DNA of 64,000 bases from Gp7-AA6 sp036395755. Lineage in GTDB: Bacteria; Acidobacteriota; Thermoanaerobaculia; UBA5066; Gp7-AA6. Where the stretch lies: NCBI GenBank assembly GCA_036395755.1, contig DASWCZ010000069.1:62001-126000 (forward strand), read 5' to 3'. Positions 34,710 through 43,038 of this stretch are shown in pieces. The stretch's first letter is position 1; each line of letters begins with the position of its first letter. The translations under genes and the position numbers were made by a program. The notes beneath the pieces were generated by a model, which had not been told where the DNA came from, searched no databases, and was given only the letters and a program-made list of their open reading frames with translations.

Positions 34710-35582
34710 GTGAAGAGACGCGGATCTCTCGCCGTACTCCTGGCACTCGCGAGCGCCTGCCGCGGAGAAGGCGAGCGGCCGCTCCGTATCGGGTCGAAGA
34801 ACTTCTCCGAGCAGGTCATCCTGGGCGAGATCGCCGCCCAGGGTCTCGAGGCCCGTGGCGTGCGCGTCGACCGCAGGCTGAATCTGGGCGGCACGTTCGT
34901 CTGCCACCAGGCGTTGAAGGCCGGCGAGCTCGGCCTCTATCCCGAATACACCGGGACCGCGTTCACTGCGATCCTCGCCCGAAAACCGGTCTCGGAACCG
35001 GAGCTCGTCCGCGCCGAGGTCGCGAAGGAATACCGGAAACGCTGGAACCTCGTCTGGTCGCCGCCGCTCGGTTTTGAGAATACGTTCGCGCTCGTCATGC
35101 GCCGCGAGGACGCGGCGCGTTTGCACATCTCGAAGATCTCGGACCTGGCGGCGCACCCCGAGATCCGGCCGGGGTTCGGATACGAGTTTCTCGAGCGCGA
35201 GGACGGCTTTCCGGGGCTCGCGAAGACGTACGGCCTGCGCTTCTCGCAGCGGCCGGCGCAGATGGACCTGGGACTTCTCTACCAGGCGCTCGCCAGCCGC
35301 AAAGTCGACCTCGTGGCAGGCAACTCGACCGACGGCCTGATCGACGCGATCGGAGGGGTCGTGCTCCAGGACGACCGGCGGTACTTCCCGCCGTACGAGG
35401 CGGCGTTCGTGCTGGGCGCGGAAGTCTGGAAGCGGCCGGCGGTCCGGGCGTTCTTCGAGTCACTCGCTGGAACGATCGACGCGGCGATGATGCGAAAAAT
35501 GAATGCGTCAGTCGACCAGGACAAGCGCCGTCCGGAGGACGTCGCGCGCGAGTTCCTCAGGCGCTCGGTAAAATCACCCTAG
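34710..35582 (+). CDS. Osmoprotectant ABC transporter binding protein (OpuCC/OsmF-like)
   Basis: A 290-residue lipoprotein (LLALASAC is the lipobox). It has the OpuAC-type fold: IGSKNFSEQVILGEIAAQGL, LYPEYTGTAF and VAGNSTDGLIDAIGGVVLQD match quaternary-amine (glycine betaine, choline, carnitine) binding proteins. The start is GTG 34710 with no good ribosome site. Its permease and ATPase genes lie next to it but on the opposite strand, converging on it. That is abnormal, since the three usually form one operon. The gene is exactly framed by inverted REP-B copies. Confidence 0.92.
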   Translation: MKRRGSLAVLLALASACRGEGERPLRIGSKNFSEQVILGEIAAQGLEARGVRVDRRLNLGGTFVCHQALKAGELGLYPEYTGTAFTAILARKPVSEPELVRAEVAKEYRKRWNLVWSPPLGFENTFALVMRREDAARLHISKISDLAAHPEIRPGFGYEFLEREDGFPGLAKTYGLRFSQRPAQMDLGLLYQALASRKVDLVAGNSTDGLIDAIGGVVLQDDRRYFPPYEAAFVLGAEVWKRPAVRAFFESLAGTIDAAMMRKMNASVDQDKRRPEDVAREFLRRSVKSP

Positions 35583-35587
35583 CAGGC

Positions 35588-35631
35588 ATGTGGCAACCTG
35601 ACCCCCAATGTGGCAAGTGGAGACCTGACCC
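35588..35631. repeat. REP family B, right copy, inverted
   Basis: Reverse complement of the left copy with four mismatches in 44 bases. It fills the space between the binding-protein stop (35582) and the permease stop (35634). Confidence 0.9.
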
Positions 35632-35633
35632 TC

Positions 35634-36266
35634 TCAAGGCTGCATCCGCCGCTCGAGGAACCCCAGCAGGCCGTCCGCGGCGAGGGCGAGGAGCGCGGCC
35701 GGAACCGCTCCCGCGAGGATCAACCGGTGATCGACGATCGCGACGCCGCGGTAGATTAGGACCCCGAGTCCCCCCGCTCCGATTGCAGCCGCGATGGTCG
35801 CGAGCCCGATTGACACCACGGTCGCGATCCGGACCCCGGCGAGAACAACCGGCAGCGCGAGCGGCAGCTCGACGAGCCGGAGGCGCTGCCGCGGCGTCAT
35901 GCCGAGCCCGATCGCCGATTCGATGACCGCGGGGTCCACCGAGGAAATCCCGACGTGCGTGTTTCGAAGGATCGGGAGGAGCGCGTAGACGACGAGCGCG
36001 GCAATCGCGGTGCGCGCGCCGATCCCGCCGATGAGCGGCATCGGGATCAAAAACCCGAAGAGAGCGAGGCTCGGAATCGTCTGGACGACGTTTGCGAAGC
36101 CGAGGATCGGACGCGCGAGACGAGGGCGCCGCGTCAGCGCGACCCCGAGCGGAACGCCGATGGCCACGGCGAGGGCCGTCGAGATGAGCACCAGGACGAC
36201 GTGCTCTCCCGTCAGGGCCACGATTTCCGCCCGCCGTTCCCAGAAGTACGCGGAGAAATCGCTCAG
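35634..36266 (-). CDS. Osmoprotectant ABC transporter permease
   Basis: A 210-residue permease with about six membrane helices. The EAA loop reads AIGLGMTPRQRLRLVELPLA, and NVVQTIPSLALFGFLIP is typical of OpuCB/ProW-type permeases. The start is not certain: CTG 36266 overlaps the ATPase stop (CTGA) and includes a family-like FSAYFWERRAEI; GTG 36221 is the alternative. It should pair with the ATPase upstream and the binding protein convergent with it. Confidence 0.9.
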   Translation of the reverse strand: MSDFSAYFWERRAEIVALTGEHVVLVLISTALAVAIGVPLGVALTRRPRLARPILGFANVVQTIPSLALFGFLIPMPLIGGIGARTAIAALVVYALLPILRNTHVGISSVDPAVIESAIGLGMTPRQRLRLVELPLALPVVLAGVRIATVVSIGLATIAAAIGAGGLGVLIYRGVAIVDHRLILAGAVPAALLALAADGLLGFLERRMQP

Positions 36267-37015
36267 GGGGCCGCCCCCGGCAGCTCGTCGGAAACGAACT
36301 CGCGCACGAAGTCGTCCGCCGGCGCGGCGAGGATCTCCCGCGCGGTGCCGGTCTGCCGCGCCCGGCCGCGATCGACGATCGCGACGCGGTCGCCGAGCCG
36401 GAACGCTTCGCGCAGATCGTGCGTGACCAGGAGGACGGCCTTGTGAAGCCTCCGCTTCCAGTCCAGGAATTCCTTCTGCATCGAGCGCCGGGCGATCGGA
36501 TCCAGCGCGCCGAAAGGCTCGTCCATCAGCAGAACCGGCGGGTCGGCGGCGAGCGCGCGCGCGACACCCACCCGCTGCCGCTGTCCGCCGGACAGCTCTC
36601 GCGGCCGCCGCTCCCCGAACTCCGCTGCGGGAAGCCCGACGAGCCCGAGGAGCTCTTCCGACCGCGCGCGTCTCTGGGTTTCCTTCCAGCCGATCAAGCG
36701 GGGTACGGCTTCGACGTTCTTCCTCACGCTCCAGTGAGGGAAGAGGCCCGCCTCCTGGATGACGTACCCGAGCCGCCGGCGCAGCGCGATCGGGTCCTCG
36801 CCCCGGACATCGCGGCCGAACACGAGAACCTCTCCCGAGTCGTGATCGAGCAGGCGATTGACGAGCTTCAACGCCGTCGTCTTCCCGCACCCCGAGGGAC
36901 CGACGAGCGCGAGCGTCTCCCCAACGCCCACCGTCAGGGAGAGTCCGTCGAGCACCGAACGGCCGTCTCCGAACGACTTGCGGACGTCGCGAAATTCGAT
37001 GACGGGAGGGGACAA
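36263..37015 (-). CDS. Osmoprotectant ABC transporter ATP-binding protein
   Basis: A 250-residue ABC ATPase: Walker A GPSGCGKTT, signature LSGGQRQR, Walker B VLLMDEP and H-loop THD. It resembles OpuCA/ProV but lacks the C-terminal CBS pair that senses ionic strength in OpuA. TTG 37015 was chosen because GGAG lies eight bases upstream; the frame continues upstream without similarity. It is divergent from the halogenase-like gene across 47 bp. Confidence 0.93.
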   Translation of the reverse strand: MSPPVIEFRDVRKSFGDGRSVLDGLSLTVGVGETLALVGPSGCGKTTALKLVNRLLDHDSGEVLVFGRDVRGEDPIALRRRLGYVIQEAGLFPHWSVRKNVEAVPRLIGWKETQRRARSEELLGLVGLPAAEFGERRPRELSGGQRQRVGVARALAADPPVLLMDEPFGALDPIARRSMQKEFLDWKRRLHKAVLLVTHDLREAFRLGDRVAIVDRGRARQTGTAREILAAPADDFVREFVSDELPGAAP

Positions 37016-37062
37016 GATGTTCGCTCCGGCTCCAGGTGAGCTTAGCTTCTCTCTTTGAGAGA

Positions 37063-38358
37063 ATGGGAACGATGTCGCAGCCTTACGACGCGGTCGTGAT
37101 CGGAGGAGGCCCCGGCGGCTCGACGGTGGCCACGCTGCTCGCGCGAGCGGGCCGCAAGGTCGTTTTGCTCGAGCGTGAGAAGTTCCCGCGTTTCCACGTC
37201 GGGGAGTCCCTTCTTCCCTACAACCTTCCAATCTTCGACCGTCTGGGCGTGGCGGAGAAGGTCCGCGCGGCCGGCTTTCAGCAGAAGCGCGGGGCGTACT
37301 TCTGGAACGAAGAGACGGGCGGCATCCGGCCGGTCGACTTCTCGACGGGGATCGACGACAGGCACCCCTCCGCTTACCAGGTCAAGCGCGCGGACTTCGA
37401 CCAGCTCCTGCTCTCCCACGCCGCGGAGGCCGGGGCGGAAGTCCGCGAGGAGACCGCCGTTCTCCGGGTTCTCTTCGAGAACGACCGGGCAGTCGGGGTC
37501 GTCGCCCGCCGCCGGAGCGGCGCCGACCTCGAGATCCGGGCGCGGGTCGTCGTCGATGCGTCGGGGCAGGACGCTCTGCTCTCGCGTCAGCTCGGCACCC
37601 GGCGCTTCGACAAACGCTTGAAGCGCGCCGCGCTCTTCGCGCACTACGAGGGATTCCGCTGGCCGCAGGACCACCGGCCGGGCGACATCCTGCTGCCGAT
37701 CGACCGAGGCGTCTGGTACTGGATCATTCCGTTTTCCGACAAGACGTGCAGCGTCGGCGCAGTATTCGAGCCCTCGTTGGCCCGAAGCGGCGCCGGAGAG
37801 AATGCCTCGGTCGAAGATCGCTTCGACTGGCTCCTCGCCCGATCGGCACGCACGACCGAGCTCCTGGCCGGATCCAGACGGACGAGCCGGGTCTTCGGGA
37901 TCTCGGACTACTCGACCTCCTCCGCGCGCGCCGCCGGCGATGGATGGGCGCTGGTCGGGGACGCGGCGACTTTTCTCGATCCGGTTTTCTCGACCGGCGT
38001 GTTCCTCGCGATGGCCATGGGAGAGCGCGTGGCGAAGCGGATCGACCGCGCGATCGAGACCCGCGGAGCCGTCCGCGCCGCCGACCTCGAGCCCTACAGC
38101 AGGGAGGCCCGCCGCCTGGTGGCGCGCTTCCGACGCTTCGTGTACGCCTTCTACGATCCGGTCTTCTTCGAGGCGTTCTGCTCCAAGGAGCCGTTCGACA
38201 GGATGCGCGCCGCCGTCACCACGATCCTCTCCGGAGGAGTCGAAAAAGTTTCCTTGATGTCGCGAATCTGGATCGAGCTCGTCTTTCTTTCGGTCGGCTT
38301 CGACCGTTTCCGCCGAAAGCTCGGAATCGGTCCGAAACCGGAGAACGCCGCGGCCTAG
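37063..38358 (+). CDS. FAD-dependent halogenase-like oxidoreductase
   Basis: A 431-residue flavoprotein with an N-terminal dinucleotide fold (VVIGGGPGGSTVATLLARAG) and LEREKFPRFHVGESLLP, a signature of CndH/PltA-like halogenases and relatives. WYWIIP matches the halogenase WxWxIP motif, which keeps the enzyme from acting as a monooxygenase. GDAATFLDPVFSTG gives the second FAD contact. No carrier protein or biosynthetic gene cluster is nearby, so it may instead be a geranylgeranyl-reductase-like enzyme. Starts at 37063 or 37072 are both possible. Confidence 0.88.
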   Translation: MGTMSQPYDAVVIGGGPGGSTVATLLARAGRKVVLLEREKFPRFHVGESLLPYNLPIFDRLGVAEKVRAAGFQQKRGAYFWNEETGGIRPVDFSTGIDDRHPSAYQVKRADFDQLLLSHAAEAGAEVREETAVLRVLFENDRAVGVVARRRSGADLEIRARVVVDASGQDALLSRQLGTRRFDKRLKRAALFAHYEGFRWPQDHRPGDILLPIDRGVWYWIIPFSDKTCSVGAVFEPSLARSGAGENASVEDRFDWLLARSARTTELLAGSRRTSRVFGISDYSTSSARAAGDGWALVGDAATFLDPVFSTGVFLAMAMGERVAKRIDRAIETRGAVRAADLEPYSREARRLVARFRRFVYAFYDPVFFEAFCSKEPFDRMRAAVTTILSGGVEKVSLMSRIWIELVFLSVGFDRFRRKLGIGPKPENAAA

Positions 38359-38372
38359 CTTCGATCCCGCGG

Positions 38373-38930
38373 TCAGCCGCCGAGCAGCCCTTTCTTCAGG
38401 TCGGCCTGGACCGGGCTCGGGCCGAGCCACACCGCGAAGAGCGCGTCGGCGAAGTCTTTCCCCTCGATGACGCCCTTCTCGACGTTCTTCGCCGAGACGA
38501 CCGTTCCCTTGCCCGGGACGTAGGTGAGCGTAATCCGATCGCCCTTCTCGACGTTCGGAATCATCGAGTTCAGCCGGTCGAGGCGCGCTTTCAAGCCGGC
38601 GAGCTGGCTCTTCGAGTTCTTCTCGAAGCCTTCGGTGATCGCTTCGGTGATCTTCGAGTGGTCGAGCGCCCGCAGGAGCGAGAGCTGCATCTGTTTGACC
38701 TGGTCGGAAGAGATCACGGCGTCGGCGTCCTTCGACGGGGTCTCGAGATACAGCCCGGCCACGTAGACCTTGAACACGACCTTCGTCCGCAGCCCCATGC
38801 CGTTCAACCTTAAGGTCTTGCCCTCGACAGTCGTCGTGTCGGGAAGCGTGACCCCGGCGACCTCCCGCGCGAAACCGGGCGAGACGATCGCGAGCGTCGC
38901 GAGTACCGCAAGGAAAGTCTTTCTTTGCAT
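38373..38930 (-). CDS. Exported chalcone isomerase-like protein
   Basis: A 185-residue protein with a signal peptide (FLAVLATLAIVSPGFA) and the Chalcone_3 domain (GMGLRTKVVFKVYVAGLYLE; LTYVPGKGTVVSAKN; DALFAVWLGPSP). In bacteria these exported proteins are not flavonoid enzymes; some bind fatty acids. It converges with the flavoprotein gene and is 46 bp downstream of the ATP-grasp gene on the same strand. Role unknown. Confidence 0.9.
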   Translation of the reverse strand: MQRKTFLAVLATLAIVSPGFAREVAGVTLPDTTTVEGKTLRLNGMGLRTKVVFKVYVAGLYLETPSKDADAVISSDQVKQMQLSLLRALDHSKITEAITEGFEKNSKSQLAGLKARLDRLNSMIPNVEKGDRITLTYVPGKGTVVSAKNVEKGVIEGKDFADALFAVWLGPSPVQADLKKGLLGG

Positions 38931-38976
38931 CGCTGGCCCTCTTCTGGCGAAGTTTACTTTGGACTTCGACCGGGAC

Positions 38977-40017
38977 TCAGCCGGTGTACCTCGCCCGGGC
39001 CAGATCGACGATTTCGCGAATCAGGTCGGTGTAGCTGCGACCCGCCTTCTTCGCAGCCATGGCGAACTCCGCGGTGGAGGCGAGCCAGGGGTTCGGGTTC
39101 GCCTCGATGACGAACACTTCTCCCTTCTTCGTCAGCCGCATGTCGACCCGCCCGTAGTCGCGCAGCTTCAGAGCCTGGTACACGGAGAGCGCCGTCTCCG
39201 AAAGTCGTTTGATCGTCGACTCTTCGAGATCCTCGGCGGGAGCCGACTTCGTCATCTTGTACGCCTCGGTCTCCTTGTCCCACTTGACTTCCTTGCCGGC
39301 GATCTTCGGCGTTCCTTTCGGAAGCTTCGAGAGATCGAGCTCGACCATCGGCAGGACTTCCGGATTCTCGTTGCCGATGATCGCGGCGTAGATCTCACGT
39401 CCTTCGATGTACTCCTCGATCAGGGCCGGCGAATCGAACTCCTGCTGGATGTAGTGAATGCGCTCCATCAGCTCCTTGATGCTCTCGACGACCGAGCCGG
39501 CGTCGATGCCGATCGAGCCATCTTCGGAAGTGGGCTTCACGATCAGCGGGAAGGAGATGTCGTGCGAGTGGTCCAGCTTGCCGCGATAGGAGGTCGCGAA
39601 ATATGGAGTCTTGATTCCATGGAACGCGAAAATCTTTTTCGCGAGAGCCTTGTCCTGTGCGAGGTAGAGCGCATGGGGGCCGGCGCCGGTGTAGCGGCAA
39701 CCGAGCAGCTCCAGGTAGGCGGCGATGTTCATGTCCATCGTGTCGTCGCCGGCGTACGACTCGGTGAGGTTGAAAACGAGGTCGACATCGAGGCGCGCGA
39801 GCGCGATGAGGGTCTTCTCCGCGCCGTCCAAGACCTGGTAGAACGGTTCATGGCCGAGCTTTCCGAGAGCCTCGAAGATCTCCTCGCGATCCGGCTTTTC
39901 CTGCTTCTTTTTCCGCCGTTTGCCGCGGACCGGCTTCGCGGAAGCAGGCTCTGGTGCCGGCTCCGTCTCCTCCCAGACGTCGTAGAGAACCGCGACCTTG
40001 AACTTCTCGGAGCTCAT
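38977..40017 (-). CDS. ATP-grasp ligase of the D-Ala-D-Ala ligase type
   Basis: A 346-residue ATP-grasp enzyme. Visible motifs are LVFNLTESYAGD, FPLIVKPTSEDGSIGI, LIEEYIEGREIYAAIIG, and VDMRLTKKGEVFVIEANPNP, which carries the metal-binding Glu/Asn. These put it in the Dala_Dala_lig_C group, but a lysine-rich insert (RGKRRKKKQEKPDREE) near residue 35 and the tight link (4 bp) to a metallopeptidase gene argue against a cell-wall Ddl. It may ligate amino acids or peptides. The product is not known. Confidence 0.88.
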   Translation of the reverse strand: MSSEKFKVAVLYDVWEETEPAPEPASAKPVRGKRRKKKQEKPDREEIFEALGKLGHEPFYQVLDGAEKTLIALARLDVDLVFNLTESYAGDDTMDMNIAAYLELLGCRYTGAGPHALYLAQDKALAKKIFAFHGIKTPYFATSYRGKLDHSHDISFPLIVKPTSEDGSIGIDAGSVVESIKELMERIHYIQQEFDSPALIEEYIEGREIYAAIIGNENPEVLPMVELDLSKLPKGTPKIAGKEVKWDKETEAYKMTKSAPAEDLEESTIKRLSETALSVYQALKLRDYGRVDMRLTKKGEVFVIEANPNPWLASTAEFAMAAKKAGRSYTDLIREIVDLARARYTG

Positions 40018-40021
40018 CCGG

Positions 40022-41035
40022 TCAGGGCTGCACGAACTTTCCGCGCGTCAGGTAGTTCATCGCGAGGGCCGTCGCGTACACGGTGACCTCCGTCAGGTGC
40101 TCCTTCTCGTACTTCACCTCTGCTCGCAGACCGAGCTCGCCGACCTTCGATTCGATCGCCTGGACCAGGCCCTTGACGAGCGGCCGCTGAACCCCGGTCC
40201 AGTAAGTGAGCTTGTCCACCATCGCCTTGTGGTTCTCACGGAGGAGATCGACCGCCGGGCGAACGCCCCTCTTCCGCCGGCGCGATGCTTTGAAGATGTC
40301 GTTCAGGTCGGCCTCGAGCGGCAGCTCCTCGGCAGAGAGCGGCTCGGTGAGCGCCTTGCCGTAGAAGTCGGCGACCGTGGTCTCCATCTCCTCGACGGTG
40401 ATGTCGGTCCGTCCCTTCGAACGGACCGGCTCGGCGTCGCCGAACTTGCGCGCCATGCGATCGGCGTACTTCAGCTTCGCCAGAGCACCCCAGCCGCGAT
40501 ACTTCTTGCGCCAGTTGGACCGCGGGGTGAGCCACACCGCAAAGGTCTCGGCGAAGTCCTCGTCCGGGTGCTTCTGCGCGTACCACCCGTCGATGTGGCG
40601 GACGTAGCGCTTCGAGAAAGGGACCGGCCGGTAGCTCTCGCGATACGGCCGGCGGAACGGGCCGAAGAGGGCGCGCCACTCCGGCGTCTCGTAGAGGCGA
40701 TACGCGTAGTTGAACGCGTGTCCAGCTTCGTGCCGGAGATACATCATGATCTCGCGCTCGTCCTCGAGATCGTTCATTTCCTTCTCGAGCCGCGCGAGCT
40801 TCGGGTTCGCGAGGTAGAAAGGGATTCCTATGACCGGCTCTCCGGACGGGCATCCCCACTCGTCCGTGAGATAGCAGAGCGGCCGGAACCTGCGGATCCC
40901 TTTCCGCTCGAGCTCCCGGTAGAGCCTCTGGATCGAGCGCTCGAGCGGAGAACCCTCGAGCTTGAGCCCCAGCTCCTTGATCGGCTTGGAAAGGATTTCC
41001 TGGACGTCCGGAGGCGCTTTTTCGAAGGCTTGCAA
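40022..41035 (-). CDS. Putative zinc metallopeptidase (Peptidase_Mx-like)
   Basis: A protein of about 337 residues with the zinc motif HEAGH in MMYLRHEAGHAFNYAYRLYE and a third-ligand candidate in DEDFAETFAVWL. The layout resembles the uncharacterised Peptidase_Mx family. No signal peptide is seen, so it is cytoplasmic. The start is uncertain: TTG 41035 fits the conserved part; GTG 41092 is in the same frame. A TACCCT box near 41050 could be its -10. Its stop is four bases from the ATP-grasp start, so the two are almost certainly co-expressed. Confidence 0.82.
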   Translation of the reverse strand: MQAFEKAPPDVQEILSKPIKELGLKLEGSPLERSIQRLYRELERKGIRRFRPLCYLTDEWGCPSGEPVIGIPFYLANPKLARLEKEMNDLEDEREIMMYLRHEAGHAFNYAYRLYETPEWRALFGPFRRPYRESYRPVPFSKRYVRHIDGWYAQKHPDEDFAETFAVWLTPRSNWRKKYRGWGALAKLKYADRMARKFGDAEPVRSKGRTDITVEEMETTVADFYGKALTEPLSAEELPLEADLNDIFKASRRRKRGVRPAVDLLRENHKAMVDKLTYWTGVQRPLVKGLVQAIESKVGELGLRAEVKYEKEHLTEVTVYATALAMNYLTRGKFVQP

Positions 41036-41168
41036 GGCTTTTCGGAAAGGGTAGCACGGCGCGCGGCGATTCCGTCGAGGACCTCGCTTCACAATGACGA
41101 ACGATCGTCGCGTTCGCGAGCGGGGATCAGCGCCGAGGTCGAAACGGAGGTCGCGATCGTGGCGCCCG

Positions 41169-41197
41169 TTGACCGGCGGCGCGCAAGTCTCTACCCT
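41169..41197 (+). promoter_or_regulatory. Strong sigma-70-like promoter of the GGDEF gene
   Basis: TTGACC (41169-41174) and TACCCT (41192-41197) with the ideal 17-base spacer, 12 bases before the ATG at 41210. Confidence 0.65.
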
Positions 41198-41209
41198 TGA
41201 GAGCAATAC

Positions 41210-42373
41210 ATGAACATCTTTTTCCTGGGCCAGCTCCTCCACACGGTCGGGGCTGCTCTCCTCGCCGCGATCTTTCTCTATCTCTCGCGCGGGAAGGGCA
41301 ACCGGGCGCTGAACGCGGCGGGAGTGGCGTTCGTGTTCCTTTCCCTCTCGCTCGCTTCGCTCCTACTCCTCTCCGGCCGAGGTCTTCCCTTCGAGAACTT
41401 CCTCTTTCAGTACTGGAAGACCCTTTTCATCGTCGCGCTCATCGTGGCGGCGCGGCGGATGGACCGCAACGCGCCGCTCGCGCGTCCGCTCACCGTCGCC
41501 GCCGTCGTCGCCCTGCCCATTTCTCTCGCCGTGGTGTTCTGGAGCGGTCAGAGCGTGCTTTTCTACGCGGTCCACGCCGGGCTGCTCGCGATCGCCTGGT
41601 CCGCGATCGCGGTTTTGATCGGCGCCGGCCGCTCATCCGGTATCGGAAAACGATTCGCGGCGCTCCTCGCGGTCATGACCGTCGCCTTCCAGGCGACCTA
41701 CGCGGTCTTCTCCGCCCTCGCCGTCGGACCGGGACAGCACGATTCGTTTCTTCTCTATGCCGGCTTCTACGACCTCTTTCTCGAGATGCTCTTCGGCATC
41801 GGGCTCATCATCTGGGCGATGGAGGAGACGGAAGCGCGGCTGTCGGTCATCCACGCGCGGGCGCTCGACGACACCCGGCGTCGCAAGCGGCTTGCTCTGA
41901 TCGATCCGCTGACCGAGGTCTACAACCGGCACTTTTTCGACGAGATCCGACCGAGCCTCGACCGGGAAGCCGCGGGAGGTACCGTGGTTCTCGTGGACGT
42001 GGACGAGCTGAAGACGATCAACGACACCCAGGGTCACGACGAGGGGGACAAGGCGATCTGGACGATCGCGACCGGAATCAAGAAGTTGATCCGCGGAGCC
42101 GACTTCCTGATTCGATGGGGAGGGGACGAGTTCCTGGTGATCCTTCCCGGTATGGACGAAGAGATCGCCAAGCGGCGGTTCTACCTGCTCCCCCAAAAGA
42201 TCGAGGAAGTGCGCCAGGCGCCCCGGCTGAAGGAGCGGGCGTACCCGAGGTTTCTCGCCGCGTCGGTCGGGGTCGCCCCCTTCTCGCGCCGGATTACGAT
42301 CGAGGACGCGATCGAGAAGGCCGACGCCGTCATGTACGAGCGCAAGAAGGCGCACAAGGAAATGCGGGGATAA
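41210..42373 (+). CDS. Membrane diguanylate cyclase (GGDEF)
   Basis: A 387-residue protein with about seven membrane helices in residues 1-200 and a GGDEF domain (about 220-385). The active site GGDEF (304-308) is intact, as are DPLTEVYNRHFF and the substrate region. An inhibitory site RGAD (295-298) lies the standard five residues upstream, so c-di-GMP should feed back on it. No EAL domain. It makes c-di-GMP from GTP, perhaps in response to a membrane signal. Pili encoded at 52.8-60.2 kb are a plausible downstream target. Confidence 0.95.
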   Translation: MNIFFLGQLLHTVGAALLAAIFLYLSRGKGNRALNAAGVAFVFLSLSLASLLLLSGRGLPFENFLFQYWKTLFIVALIVAARRMDRNAPLARPLTVAAVVALPISLAVVFWSGQSVLFYAVHAGLLAIAWSAIAVLIGAGRSSGIGKRFAALLAVMTVAFQATYAVFSALAVGPGQHDSFLLYAGFYDLFLEMLFGIGLIIWAMEETEARLSVIHARALDDTRRRKRLALIDPLTEVYNRHFFDEIRPSLDREAAGGTVVLVDVDELKTINDTQGHDEGDKAIWTIATGIKKLIRGADFLIRWGGDEFLVILPGMDEEIAKRRFYLLPQKIEEVRQAPRLKERAYPRFLAASVGVAPFSRRITIEDAIEKADAVMYERKKAHKEMRG

Positions 42374-42378
42374 AAAAT

Positions 42379-42474
42379 GTGGGGTCGGGTCTTCACGAGT
42401 CACCGCAACCAGCGTTCAGTCGGACGGAGCTTTGCCACTTTGCATGGCAAAGTGGCAAATGGAGACCTGACCCC
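42379..42474. repeat. REP family B, third copy, double hairpin
   Basis: GGGGTCGGGTCTTCA at the left pairs with TGGAGACCTGACCCC at the right; between them lies the palindrome TTTGCCACTTTGC-AT-GGCAAAGTGGCAAA. The last base directly precedes the ATG of the zinc-ribbon gene. Confidence 0.85.
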
Positions 42475-42747
42475 ATGAACTACCACTGGGCCGATTGCCC
42501 CAACTGCCTCTGCCACCTCGCGGTCAACTGGACGATGCGTCCGGGCGAGATTCTGGGATCGGTGCGCCGCTGGTCCGCCGATCGGTCGATCAACGACGGA
42601 AAAGCATTTCAGCTGCCGGGGGCCGCCGGCGCGACCCCTCTGGTCGTTTCGTGCGTCTGCGGCGCTCCGATTTCGCTTCCCGACCCGCCCGACGCCGTCG
42701 GCGGCGAGCGCTCCGATGACCTGCGCGTCAAGCTCACCGCCGACTGA
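42475..42747 (+). CDS. Small zinc-ribbon protein
   Basis: A 90-residue protein with CPNCLC (C8, C11, C13) near the start and CVCG (C60, C62) further on, enough for one zinc site. Codon third positions are strongly GC, like true genes here. The ATG directly follows a REP-B element, which supplies the only possible ribosome site (GGAG, about 12 bases upstream). No homologue is recognised; possibly a nucleic-acid-binding or regulatory mini-protein. Followed by the smr gene after 24 bp. Confidence 0.65.
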   Translation: MNYHWADCPNCLCHLAVNWTMRPGEILGSVRRWSADRSINDGKAFQLPGAAGATPLVVSCVCGAPISLPDPPDAVGGERSDDLRVKLTAD

Positions 42748-42771
42748 GGTGCGGCTGACCGCCGTCCGCTC

Positions 42772-43038
42772 TTGAAGCAGATTCCGATCGAGGACTCCCT
42801 CGATCTGCACTCGTTCCTTCCGCGCGACATCGGCGACGTCGTCTCGGACTACCTCGACGAGGCGCGCCGCCTCGGGTTTCGCGAGGTCCGGCTGATCCAC
42901 GGAAAGGGGCGCGGAATGCGCCGGGCGGAAGTCCGCCGGCTGCTCGCCGGCGACTCGCGGATCGCGGACTTCTTCGATGCCCCGCCGCAACGGGGCGGGT
43001 TCGGCGCGACGGTGGTGGTCTTGAAACTGGAGCCTTAG
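42772..43038 (+). CDS. Smr-domain protein
   Basis: An 88-residue stand-alone Smr domain as found at the end of MutS2. The motifs LDLH (SLDLHSFLP) and HGKGRG are present, which form the nuclease active site in Smr proteins. The start is TTG 42772. It may nick DNA or cut RNA; recent work on other Smr proteins links them to ribosome rescue. Its stop overlaps the convergent osmC-like gene by two to four bases. Confidence 0.88.
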   Translation: MKQIPIEDSLDLHSFLPRDIGDVVSDYLDEARRLGFREVRLIHGKGRGMRRAEVRRLLAGDSRIADFFDAPPQRGGFGATVVVLKLEP

